Of a stretch of 64,000 nt of DNA, positions 34,026-41,571 are shown piece by piece. Where the stretch lies: contig NZ_SRHV01000005.1 of assembly GCF_004698125.1 (NCBI RefSeq), positions 62,001 to 126,000 of the forward strand, given 5' to 3'. Source of the stretch: Halosimplex halophilum. GTDB lineage: Archaea > Halobacteriota > Halobacteria > Halobacteriales > Haloarculaceae. Within the stretch, counting starts at the first letter, position 1; each line of letters opens with the position of its first letter. Made by a program: the position numbers and the translations under genes. The notes under the pieces are model-generated. The model was given only the letters and a program-made list of their open reading frames with translations, did not search any database and was not told the DNA's origin.

Positions 34026-34310
34026 TCAGACCGCGCGGCTGTTCCCCCGGCGGACGCCGTCGGCGACCACCTTGTACAGCAGTCCCATCGATCCGGCGTA
34101 CAGCGTCAGTCCGCCCGCGAGCGACAGGGCCCCACCGAGGAGAAACCGACCCCAGTCCGTGCTCGCCCCGTAGATACCGTAGGTCCGCGCCGTCGTCGCC
34201 ATGTTCACTCCGACGGCGGTCAACACGGCCGCTACGACCAGGAGGACGCCGAACACTGCGACCGTTCGAAGCCCGTACGCGAGTCCGTCGGTCACGCTGA
34301 CTGCGACCAT
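34026..34310 (-). CDS. Small membrane protein, unknown family
   Basis: 94 residues. Two clear helices (VAVFGVLLVVAAVLTAVGVN and FLLGGALSLAGGLTLYAG) and a third weaker one (SMGLLYKVVADGV), with short basic ends. No conserved motif is recognised. The ATG at 34310 comes just after the divergent hisG promoter region. It precedes the degenerate M48 gene on the same strand with a 52-base gap and might be co-transcribed with it. Confidence 0.65.
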   Translation of the reverse strand: MVAVSVTDGLAYGLRTVAVFGVLLVVAAVLTAVGVNMATTARTYGIYGASTDWGRFLLGGALSLAGGLTLYAGSMGLLYKVVADGVRRGNSRAV

Positions 34311-34418
34311 GGAGACGGGTGGTCCGCCTCTCGGGGATAAACCTTCGCGTCGGGTTCCGGACGGCGTGTCCCGCCCGGAGAGGGAAAGACAGTTGCCCGC
34401 GGCCCGCCCAGTGGCGGT

Positions 34419-35267
34419 ATGCGCATCGCCGTCCCCAACAAGGGTCGCCTGCACGACCCGGCGATCGATCTGCTGGACCGGGCCGGCCTCCACGTCGTCG
34501 ACGGGGCCGACCGGAAGCTCTACGCCCAGACTGTGGACCCGGACGTGACCGTCCTCTACGCCCGCGCCGCCGACATCCCGGAGTACGTCGCCGACGGCGC
34601 CGCCGACGTGGGGATCACGGGACTGGACCAGGCCGAGGAGTCGGACACCGACGACCTCGTCGACCTGCTCGACCTGGAGTTCGGCTCCTGCCGGCTCGTC
34701 CTCGCGGCGCCGGAGGACGGCGACATCGAGGCCGTCGCCGACCTCGACGGCGGCACCGTCGCCACGGAGTTCCCCAACATCACTCGCGACTTCTTCGCCG
34801 AGCGCGACGTCGAGGTGGACATCGCGGAGGTGTCCGGCGCCACGGAACTCACGCCGCACGTCGACATCGCCGACGCCATCGTCGACATCACCTCGACGGG
34901 CACCACGCTGCGGATGAACCGCCTCGCGGAGATCGCCGACGTGCTGGAGTCGTCGGTCCGCCTGTTCGCCCGCGAGGACGTGGTCGACGACGAGAAGGTC
35001 CAGCAGACCCGGATGGCCCTGGAGTCCGTCCTCTCGGCGGAGGACAAGCGGTACCTGATGATGAACGTCCCCGAGGACCGGCTGGCGGACGTGAAAGACG
35101 TGCTGCCGGGGATGGGCGGACCCACGGTGATGGACATCGCCGGCAGCGACGACGTGGCCGTCCACGCCGTCGTCGACGAGCGCGAGGTCTTCGAGACCAT
35201 CAACGCGCTCAAGGAGGTCGGCGCCAGCGACGTGCTCGTCACCGAGATCGAGCGACTGGTGGAGTGA
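34419..35267 (+). CDS. hisG: ATP phosphoribosyltransferase (long form)
   Basis: 282 residues, the HisG-L form with a C-terminal ACT-like regulatory domain, so HisZ is not needed. It catalyses the first step of histidine synthesis (ATP + PRPP). Seen: the N-terminus [58 protein letters not shown] (PRPP-binding region), and the C-terminal domain with [11 protein letters not shown] and [19 protein letters not shown]. Histidine is expected to inhibit through the C-terminal domain. The other his genes are not in the window, as usual for haloarchaea, where they are scattered. Confidence 0.96.
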   Translation: MRIAVPNKGRLHDPAIDLLDRAGLHVVDGADRKLYAQTVDPDVTVLYARAADIPEYVADGAADVGITGLDQAEESDTDDLVDLLDLEFGSCRLVLAAPEDGDIEAVADLDGGTVATEFPNITRDFFAERDVEVDIAEVSGATELTPHVDIADAIVDITSTGTTLRMNRLAEIADVLESSVRLFAREDVVDDEKVQQTRMALESVLSAEDKRYLMMNVPEDRLADVKDVLPGMGGPTVMDIAGSDDVAVHAVVDEREVFETINALKEVGASDVLVTEIERLVE

Positions 35268-35288
35268 GCGACCGCCCAACCCAGACCG

Positions 35289-36743
35289 TCACGCCGAGAC
35301 CGATCCCAGCCGGTCGCGCACCCGCGGCCACGAGTCCGCCTCGGCGCGGGCGTCGGCCGCCGGCGTCCCACCCATCGCGAGTCGGATGTCGCTGACGGCG
35401 GTCACCGTCGGAGTGTACGGGACGCCGATGCTGTGCCCGGCGCCGTCGTACGCGCGCAGGCCGTACTCGAAGCCGACGCCCTCGGCGTCGAGCCGGTCGA
35501 CGACGCGGCGCCCGAACGCCGCCGAGGGCCAGAGCTGGTCGTCCTCGCCCGCGACCACGAGCAGCGGCGCGTCCGTCTCCTCGACGGGGACGAACGCGGC
35601 GTCCCGCCGCTCCGCGCTCGCGTGTTCGACCCCGCCCCGATAGGCGGGCCGGGTGGCGTACTTGCCGTCGGCGGTTCGACGCGACCGTCCCTGCACCTGG
35701 AGGTACGGGACCGGATCGCCGCCGCGGGCCCACGACGACGACTCCGCCTGGCGGAACCGGATCCCTCCGGCGCCTCGCTCGACTTCGATCCCGGCCCAGG
35801 CGTAGCAACTCGGCGCGTACGCCACGACCGCGCCCGGCCAGTCGAACTCGGCGCCGACGAGCAGCGACGCCTCGCCGCCCTTCGACGCGCCCACGACCCC
35901 GACGGAGCCGTCCGCGACCGCCGACCGTTCGACCAGCCACGCGCGAGCGTCGTCGAAGTACGACAGCGGCACCTCGACGAGCGCGTCCGGGATCGGGTCC
36001 GCCTCCCCCGTCGGATCGAAGTACTGGACCGCGAAGGCGGCGTACCCGCGGGACGCGAGCGCTCGCGCCATCGACAGCCAGGGGCTGCCGCCCGACCCGT
36101 GGAGGACGAGTACGCCCGGGTGGGGCCCCTCGCCCGGCGGCAGGAACAGTTCGCCGACCGCCCGGTCGGTCGCGACCGACTCGTGCCGGACGCCCTCGGC
36201 CACGTACCGTCGCGTGGTCGTCGCCGCCGCGGCCGTCTCCCCGTCTACGACTGCACGGAGCGCCACGTCGTACCCCTCCGGGAGCCCTTCCCCGTCATCC
36301 GTCCCGGTCGGCGCCCGGGTCGTCCGGACGGGCGTCCCGGTCGGAGACGGCGTCCCCGCCGCGGTCGGCCCGGTCTCGCCGTCGGCGGTGACCGGCGTCA
36401 TCGACCAGAACAGCCCCATCGCGTCGGCCCCCTCGTAGGTCCCGTCGGTCGGTGACTGCTCCGACAGGGCGACCTCGCCGTTCTCGTCGGCCTCGAAGGT
36501 CGCCCACGAGGTCCACCGCGGTCCGTCGGGATCGTAGTCCGCGGATGTCGCCCGGACCGTCACCTCGGTCCCGCTCTCGAAGCCCGTCAGCCCGACGTCG
36601 ACCGTCTCGTCCCGCAGCGCCGACTCGGTGACCTCGATGGCCGCGCCGCCCCCGCCAGCGATCGGGCACCCCGCCAGCGCCGACAGTCCGACCCCGCCCG
36701 CGGCGGCCAGCACCTCGCGCCGGGTCCGCTCTCGACCGTTCAT
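35289..36743 (-). CDS. Tat lipoprotein with BAAT/acyl-CoA thioesterase-type hydrolase
   Basis: 484 residues. The N-terminus RTRREVLAAAGGVGLSALAGC is a twin-arginine signal with a lipobox, so the protein should be lipid-anchored outside the cell. Residues 35-160 are an Ig-like domain as in bile acid-CoA:amino acid N-acyltransferases (VTVRATSADYD, WTSWATFEADENGEV). Residues 200-470 are an alpha/beta hydrolase: PGVLVLHGSGGSP, nucleophile serine in GVVGASKGGEASLL, Asp in VVAGEDDQLWPS and His in DGAGHSIGVP. GASKGGE is the BAAT/dienelactone hydrolase-like motif. The substrate is unknown. An external location is odd for a CoA-thioester enzyme. Confidence 0.85.
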   Translation of the reverse strand: MNGRERTRREVLAAAGGVGLSALAGCPIAGGGGAAIEVTESALRDETVDVGLTGFESGTEVTVRATSADYDPDGPRWTSWATFEADENGEVALSEQSPTDGTYEGADAMGLFWSMTPVTADGETGPTAAGTPSPTGTPVRTTRAPTGTDDGEGLPEGYDVALRAVVDGETAAAATTTRRYVAEGVRHESVATDRAVGELFLPPGEGPHPGVLVLHGSGGSPWLSMARALASRGYAAFAVQYFDPTGEADPIPDALVEVPLSYFDDARAWLVERSAVADGSVGVVGASKGGEASLLVGAEFDWPGAVVAYAPSCYAWAGIEVERGAGGIRFRQAESSSWARGGDPVPYLQVQGRSRRTADGKYATRPAYRGGVEHASAERRDAAFVPVEETDAPLLVVAGEDDQLWPSAAFGRRVVDRLDAEGVGFEYGLRAYDGAGHSIGVPYTPTVTAVSDIRLAMGGTPAADARAEADSWPRVRDRLGSVSA

Positions 36744-36824
36744 GGATCCGCCGAGACGTGCAGTTCTGAAAATACTTTTCGACTGACTACGGCGAGTCGG
36801 TTCCGCGGGGTGTCCGCCGCGACC

Positions 36825-37328
36825 CTAGAAGAACCCGAAGATGTTGTTCAGCGCGAAGCCGAGGACGGCCGCGAACGCGAGGTGCAGCGCGGTGAGGACG
36901 GCGGCCGGTTTCCAGGTGATCCGGTAGGAGACGCTGATCGCGATGGCGTCGGCGACCAGCGTCGCGAGCAGGACGACGACGATGCCGAGGCCGGGGGAGA
37001 CGAAGCCGACGCTCTCGACGCCGTAGCGGCCCAGCAGGATGGAGACGGCGGCGGGGACGGGGCCGACGTAGGCGGCCCGCTGGCTGGGCACGTCGCCGAT
37101 GAAGAAGGTCGCGGCGAGGTGGAGCGTCACGGCGTAGAAGAGCGCGGTGAGCAGGAAGGTGACGACCAGCGCGAAGACCCCGCCGCCCGTCGGGTCGGTC
37201 TGGAGCGGTCCGGCGGCGTCGACCGGGAGCGCTCGGACGGTGTCGGCCGGGAGCGGATCGAGCGCGTCGAGGCCGGAGTCGGCGACCGTGGCGACGGGTT
37301 CGGCCGGGGGCTGCGCTACGAAGTCCAT
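36825..37328 (-). CDS. Membrane protein downstream of tbp
   Basis: 167 residues. A polar N-terminal stretch of about 45 residues precedes four hydrophobic helices: VFALVVTFLLTALFYAVTLH, AAYVGPVPAAVSILLG, GLGIVVVLLATLVADAIAIS and AVLTALHLAFAAVLGFALN. The sequence FFIGDVPSQRAAYVGPVPAA between helices is the kind found in a conserved haloarchaeal family of unknown function located next to tbp. The ATG at 37328 is the first with family-like sequence. It lies 148 bases after tbp on the same strand, so co-transcription is possible. Confidence 0.68.
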   Translation of the reverse strand: MDFVAQPPAEPVATVADSGLDALDPLPADTVRALPVDAAGPLQTDPTGGGVFALVVTFLLTALFYAVTLHLAATFFIGDVPSQRAAYVGPVPAAVSILLGRYGVESVGFVSPGLGIVVVLLATLVADAIAISVSYRITWKPAAVLTALHLAFAAVLGFALNNIFGFF

Positions 37329-37476
37329 GGCGGCGATAGGGAGGGGCGCCGTTTGTAGCCTGCTATCGCAGGCCGGCGCGGCCCGGGTCGGGCGCGGTCC
37401 GGTGCGGCGTCGCGGTGTCGCGTCGGGCAGTCGAGTGTCGCGTCGGGCGGTCCGGCGCGGTGGTGGAATCGGGTCG

Positions 37477-38037
37477 CTACTCCAGCAGGCCCAGGTCTTC
37501 CAGCCGGGAGACGATCTTGTCGACCGCTTCCTCGGCGTCCTCGGGCTGTTTGCCGCCGGTAATGACGAGCTTCCCGGAGCCAAAGAGCAGGGCGACCACG
37601 TCGGGGTCGTCCAGCCGGTAGACCAGCCCGGGGAACTGTTCGGGCTCGTACTCGATGTTCTCCAGGCCCAGCCCGATGGCGATGGCGTTGAGGTTGAGGT
37701 TGCGACCCAGGTCCGCGGAGGTGACGATGTTCTGGACGACGATCTCGGGGTCCTCGTCGACCTGGATGTTCAGGTCGCGCAGCTTGTCGAAGACGATCCG
37801 GAGGCTCTCGTGGACGTCGTCGGTGCTCTTGGCGCCGGTGCAGACGATCTTGCCGGAACGGAAGATCAGCGCGGCCGACTTGGGCTCCTGGGTGCGGTAG
37901 ACGAGGCCGGGGAACTGCTCGGGGTCGTAGTCCGCCCCCTCCAGGTCCATCGCCACGCTCTGCAGGTCGAGCTCCTGCCCGATTCCAGTCGAGGCGACGA
38001 CGTTTTCGATATTGATTGTCTCCTTGGGGTCAACCAT
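37477..38037 (-). CDS. tbp: TATA-box-binding protein
   Basis: 186 residues with two imperfect repeats of about 90 residues, the saddle-shaped fold that bends promoter DNA and recruits TFB and RNA polymerase. Repeat 1 has NIENVVASTGIGQELDL, FPGLVYRTQEPKSAALIF and GKIVCTGAKS; repeat 2 has VQNIVTSADLGRNLNL, FPGLVYRLDDPDVVALLF and GKLVITGGK. The acidic C-terminal tail found in haloarchaea is short here. Haloarchaea have several tbp genes; this full-length, well-conserved copy may be the general one. Two overlapping TATA-like sites precede it. Confidence 0.97.
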   Translation of the reverse strand: MVDPKETINIENVVASTGIGQELDLQSVAMDLEGADYDPEQFPGLVYRTQEPKSAALIFRSGKIVCTGAKSTDDVHESLRIVFDKLRDLNIQVDEDPEIVVQNIVTSADLGRNLNLNAIAIGLGLENIEYEPEQFPGLVYRLDDPDVVALLFGSGKLVITGGKQPEDAEEAVDKIVSRLEDLGLLE

Positions 38038-38056
38038 GTCTCGACTTAAACGTTGT

Positions 38057-38075
38057 ATTTAAGGCTTATAAACTT
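38057..38075 (-). promoter_or_regulatory. Tandem TATA-like sites of tbp
   Basis: On the minus strand, TTTATAAG (38068-38075) and TTAAATAC (38057-38064) precede the tbp ATG at 38037 by about 34 and 24 nt. The first would give a short leader and the second a leaderless mRNA. An AT-rich block in such GC-rich DNA makes the call fairly safe; which site is used is open. Confidence 0.6.
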
Positions 38076-38298
38076 TCATACGGAGAGCTGATACGTCACG
38101 AACGCGAACGGGTCATCTCGCTTAGGTTCTCCGCCCGGCCGAGGCCCGAAAACGCCTTTTAATGGGCGTGAGGGGCGGTTTTATGAGGGGTCGTGGGTCC
38201 GGCGACGGGTCGGGGTTCGACGGGCAGACCGCTCGGGCGCGGGACGGTCGCCGGCGGGCACCGGTGGGTTCTTGGCCGGCGGGGGGCGACAGTCTGGC

Positions 38299-39360
38299 GT
38301 GTACGTCCTCGAACTCGGGGGTCGGGACGACGAGTTCGCGGCCTGCGAGGCCGCGAGCGCCGCCGCGGGGGTCGAGGTGGTCGGCGCGGGGCTGGCGACC
38401 GCGCGCGCGGTGACCGACCGCGTTCGCGACCTCGCGTACGTCCACCGCGCGAGCGAGGCGGTCGGCCGCTGCGACCCCGACGTGGCGAGCGCCCGCGCGC
38501 TGCTCGACGCGGCGACCGTCGACCGCGAGGGGACCGTCGCCGTCCGCGCCGTCGACGTGCGCGCGACGACCGGCGTCGACACCCAGCGCGCCGAGCGCGA
38601 GCTCGGCCAGGTCCTCGTCGACCGCGGCCTGTCCGTCGACCTGGAGGACCCGGACCACGAACTGCGCGCGCTGTTCGCCGGCGCGCCCGGCGCCGACAGC
38701 ACGGCGGCAGAGAGCGAGTCGGCCGACGAAGCGACCGATGGACCGACCGGCGGAGCGGCCGACGGGACGGGCGTCTGCGTGCTCGGCTGGCTCGGTGTCG
38801 AGAGCGACCGCGGCTTCGGCGAGCGCCGGCCCACGGACCGCCCGTTCTTCCAGCCCGGGAGCATGGACCCGATGCTCGCCCGCGCGCTGGTGAACATCGC
38901 CGGCGCGCGCGAGGGCGCGACGGTCGTCGACCCGATGTGCGGGACCGGCGGCCTGCTGCTGGAGGCGGGGCTGGTCGGCGCGCGCGTCGTCGGTTCGGAC
39001 GCCCAGCGGAAGATGGCCCGCGGGACGCGCGCGAACCTGCGCGACGCGCTCGGGACGGACGGCGACTTCGCGGTCTGCCGCGGCGACGTGACGCGGCTCC
39101 CCTTCTCCGACGGCTTCGCCGACGCCGCCGTCTTCGACGTGCCCTACGGTCGCCAGTCGAAGATCGAGGGCGACTCGCTGGCCGACCTCGTCGCCGGCGC
39201 GCTCGCCGAGGCACGACGGGTCGCGCCCCGCGCCGTCGTCGTCGCCGACCGGTCGTGGGAGCGGGCGGCGGTCGACGCCGGGTGGACCGTCGCGGAGCAC
39301 TTCGAGCGGCGCGTCCACAGGTCGCTCGTTCGGCACGTGCTGGTGCTCGACGCGGACTGA
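38299..39360 (+). CDS. TRM11-like tRNA (guanine-10-N2) methyltransferase
   Basis: 353 residues. The N-terminal THUMP-like part starts VYVLELGGRDDEFAACEA. The C-terminal Rossmann methyltransferase has RPFFQPGSMDPMLARALVN, VVDPMCGTGGLLLEAGL (SAM motif I), GSDAQRKMARGTRANL and the catalytic FDVPYGRQS, a variant of the DPPY motif used for exocyclic amine methylation. Archaeal relatives form m2G/m22G at position 10 of tRNA. The GTG at 38299 gives the usual start. A low-complexity insert (about residues 135-160) joins the domains. A thyA gene follows after 75 bases. Confidence 0.9.
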   Translation: MYVLELGGRDDEFAACEAASAAAGVEVVGAGLATARAVTDRVRDLAYVHRASEAVGRCDPDVASARALLDAATVDREGTVAVRAVDVRATTGVDTQRAERELGQVLVDRGLSVDLEDPDHELRALFAGAPGADSTAAESESADEATDGPTGGAADGTGVCVLGWLGVESDRGFGERRPTDRPFFQPGSMDPMLARALVNIAGAREGATVVDPMCGTGGLLLEAGLVGARVVGSDAQRKMARGTRANLRDALGTDGDFAVCRGDVTRLPFSDGFADAAVFDVPYGRQSKIEGDSLADLVAGALAEARRVAPRAVVVADRSWERAAVDAGWTVAEHFERRVHRSLVRHVLVLDAD

Positions 39361-39435
39361 GGAGGGTCGGGGTCCCGCTGTCGGACCGCCGGAACCGTAG
39401 CTGATAAGCGCCCGCGGACGGAGGTACGCCCAACG

Positions 39436-40434
39436 ATGCAGCAGTACCTCGATCTCGCCCGGGAGGCCATCGCCGAGGGCACCTACAAGCCCAACCGGAC
39501 GGGCGTGGACACCCTCTCGACGTTCGGCGCGCACTACGAGGTCGACCTTCAGGAGGGGTTCCCCCTGCTCACGACGAAGGACCTGTCGGGCTACCGCTGG
39601 AACTCGCTGATCCACGAGCTCCTGTGGTACTTCTCCGGCGAGGAGCACATCCGAAATCTACGGGAGGAGACGAAGATCTGGGACGCCTGGGCCGACGAGG
39701 AGGGGCGTCTCGACACCGCCTACGGCCGCTTCTGGCGCCGCTACCCAGTCCCCGAGGACGGACTTGAGGGGGAGTCCTGGCCCGACGACGCCCATCGCTG
39801 GGTGAACGACGACGAGCGCACGTTCGACCAGTTCCAGTACGTGCTGGACACCCTCCGGGAGAACCCCCAGTCGCGGCGCATCGTCGTCAACGCCTGGCAC
39901 CCCGCCAACGCGACGGTGAGCACGCTCCCGCCGTGTCACTACACCTTCGTCTTCAACGTCCAGGGCGACCGGCTGAATCTCCACCTCACCCAGCGCTCGG
40001 GCGACATCGCCCTGGGCATCCCCTTCAACATCGCCGCCTACTCGCTGGTGACCCACATCGTCGCACAGCGGACGGACTTCGAGGTCGGGAGCTTCTCGCA
40101 CTCGGTCGTCGACGCCCACGCCTACTGCGGCGAGGGAGCGCGCGGCGAGTGGTACGAGCAAAACCGCGAGGAACTGCGCGAGCGGATGGCCGCCGTGGCG
40201 GACCGGTCGGAGTACGCCGGCGTCCGGGACTGGATCCTGACGGAGGCGCCCGCCGAGCCCGGGAAAGAGAACGCCGACCACGTGCCGAACCTGCTGGAGC
40301 AGCTGACGCGCGAGCCGCGCGAGCGGCCGACCGTCGAGGTTGCGGACAAACCTATCGACGACCTCGAGTTCGATGACATCGCGGTGCGCGACTACGACCC
40401 CGCGCCGGGGCTGGACTTCGCGGTCGCCGAGTGA
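39436..40434 (+). CDS. thyA: Thymidylate synthase
   Basis: 332 residues, folate-dependent ThyA-type enzyme making dTMP from dUMP. The catalytic cysteine is in STLPPCHYTFVF. Other motifs are NRTGVDTLSTFGAHYEV, DLSGYRWNSLIHELLWY, QSRRIVVNAWHPANA, LTQRSGDIALGIPFNIAAYS and VDAHAYCGEG. The C-terminal region (about 235-332) is longer than in E. coli and lacks the usual YPAP ending in an obvious form. The folA gene starts 13 bases after the stop, coupling dTMP synthesis to regeneration of tetrahydrofolate, a common haloarchaeal pair. Confidence 0.96.
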   Translation: MQQYLDLAREAIAEGTYKPNRTGVDTLSTFGAHYEVDLQEGFPLLTTKDLSGYRWNSLIHELLWYFSGEEHIRNLREETKIWDAWADEEGRLDTAYGRFWRRYPVPEDGLEGESWPDDAHRWVNDDERTFDQFQYVLDTLRENPQSRRIVVNAWHPANATVSTLPPCHYTFVFNVQGDRLNLHLTQRSGDIALGIPFNIAAYSLVTHIVAQRTDFEVGSFSHSVVDAHAYCGEGARGEWYEQNREELRERMAAVADRSEYAGVRDWILTEAPAEPGKENADHVPNLLEQLTREPRERPTVEVADKPIDDLEFDDIAVRDYDPAPGLDFAVAE

Positions 40435-40447
40435 TGGGGGGCGAGTG

Positions 40448-41014
40448 ATGGCCGACGCCGAGCGGGACGAGACGGATGTCGAGCGGGACGAGACGGGCGG
40501 CGAGCGGGACGAGACGCCGGTCGAGATCGCCCTCATCGTCGCTGTCGCGGAGAACGGCGTCATCGGGAACGAGGGGGAGATGCCGTGGCACTACCCCGCG
40601 GACCTGGCGCACTTCAAAGAGACGACCATGGGCCACCCCGTGGTCATGGGCCGGGTCACCTACGAGTCGATTTCGGGGCAGCTGGGCGGGCCGCTCCCCG
40701 GCCGGACCAACGTCGTGCTGACGCGCTCGGGCGTCGAAGCACCCGAGGAGGTCGTGCAGGTCGAGGGCGTCGACGCGGCCGTCGAGGCCGCCGCGGCGGC
40801 CGCCGCGGATGCCGGCGTGGAGACGGCGTTCGTCGCCGGCGGCGCGACCGTCTACGAGGCGTTCCTGGACCGTGCCGACCGGCTGGTGCTGACGGAGGTC
40901 CCGGGCGAACCGGACGGGGACACCCGGTTCCCGGCGTGGGACCGCTCGGCGTGGGTCGAGGTCGACCGCGAGTCCGAGGGCGAGCTGTCGTTCGTGACCT
41001 ACGAGCGTCTGTGA
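40448..41014 (+). CDS. folA: Dihydrofolate reductase
   Basis: 188 residues. An acidic N-terminal extension of about 25 residues with near-repeats of ERDETxxE precedes the enzyme core: IALIVAVAENGVIGNEGEMP with the conserved Trp (PWHYPADLAHFKE), the substrate-binding acidic residue, VMGRVTYESI, PLPGRTNVVLTRS and VAGGATVYEAFLDRADRLVL. It reduces dihydrofolate left by ThyA with NADPH. The ATG at 40448 lies 13 bases after thyA; GTG at 40445 is an alternative. The N-terminal repeats are encoded by near-identical DNA (GAGCGGGACGAGACG). Confidence 0.94.
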   Translation: MADAERDETDVERDETGGERDETPVEIALIVAVAENGVIGNEGEMPWHYPADLAHFKETTMGHPVVMGRVTYESISGQLGGPLPGRTNVVLTRSGVEAPEEVVQVEGVDAAVEAAAAAAADAGVETAFVAGGATVYEAFLDRADRLVLTEVPGEPDGDTRFPAWDRSAWVEVDRESEGELSFVTYERL

Positions 41015-41086
41015 GCGTCTCTGGCCCCAGATCTGCGCTTTCCAGGCGCTCGCTAGCTGTCGTATCTACCGCTGGGAACAGCTAGA

Positions 41087-41357
41087 GCTGAAAGCCCTCG
41101 GCGCGCTCGCGGTCGCTGAGCGACATATCCGCGCTCTCCGCACCGCCCGCGCGGATAGGGGTCGCTCAGGCGACTAAAATGGACGCGAGCGCGCCTCGCC
41201 CTTTCAGTCCGCCAGGACTGCACGGCACCGCGACCACCCCGAACAGCAACCGCAAACGGCCACGAGCCTCCCCAGCCGATTGCGCTTCTCGCAGGCTGCG
41301 ATGCTCATCCCTCGCGCGGTTCCGTCGCGCGCATGAAAGCGCGCGACAGCGCGCGCC
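41087..41357 (+). repeat. Nested-hairpin intergenic element, family 1, copy B
   Basis: The simplest copy, showing the basic plan. Stem 1 CTGAAAG (41088-41094) with CTTTCAG (41201-41207); stem 2 GCGCGCTCGCG (41101-41111) with CGCGAGCGCGC (41184-41194); stem 3 CTGAGCGAC (41116-41124) with GTCGCTCAG (41161-41169); stem 4 ATCCGCGC (41127-41134) with GCGCGGAT (41149-41156); the loop is about 14 nt. A tail with CCTCCCCAGCCGATTGCGC and CGCGCGACAGCGCGCGCC follows. It starts 73 bases after the folA stop. The remaining gap before the next convergent gene is filled by a tandem repeat. Confidence 0.83.
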
Positions 41358-41539
41358 ACCACACAGCAAACCGCCCCGCCACCGCACAGCAAACCGCCCC
41401 GCCACCGCACAGCAAACCGCCCGCCACTGCACAGCAAACCGCCCGCCACTGCACAGCAAACCGCCCCACCACCGGACAGCAAACCGCCCCACCACCGGAC
41501 AGCAAACCGCCCCGCCACCGCACAGCAAACGGCCTCGCC
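41358..41539. repeat. 22-23 bp tandem repeat, eight units
   Basis: Eight head-to-tail units of ACCGCACAGCAAACCGCCCC-GCC type, of 23, 23, 22, 22, 23, 23, 23 and 23 bases, with single-base variants (ACCACA, ACTGCA, ACCGGA). The period is not a multiple of three, so no frame could be conserved. There are no spacers, so it is not a CRISPR array. The array is a direct extension of the GC-rich tail of the family 1 element, ending 32 bases before the next gene's stop. Confidence 0.9.
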
Positions 41540-41571
41540 GCCACGGACGGCCAGCCGACATCCGTCGGGGC

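Noticed and set aside
31421-34300. A 959-codon open frame antisense to the amidohydrolase and M48-like genes
   Set aside because: Typical GC-rich shadow; both real genes have clear family motifs on the minus strand.
37380-37470. GC-rich GTCGCGTCGGGC-type near-repeats between tbp and the downstream membrane protein gene
   Set aside because: Only two imperfect, short matches; not distinguishable from GC-rich low complexity.
41358-41539. CRISPR array
   Set aside because: Units are contiguous with no spacers, and no cas gene is present in the window.
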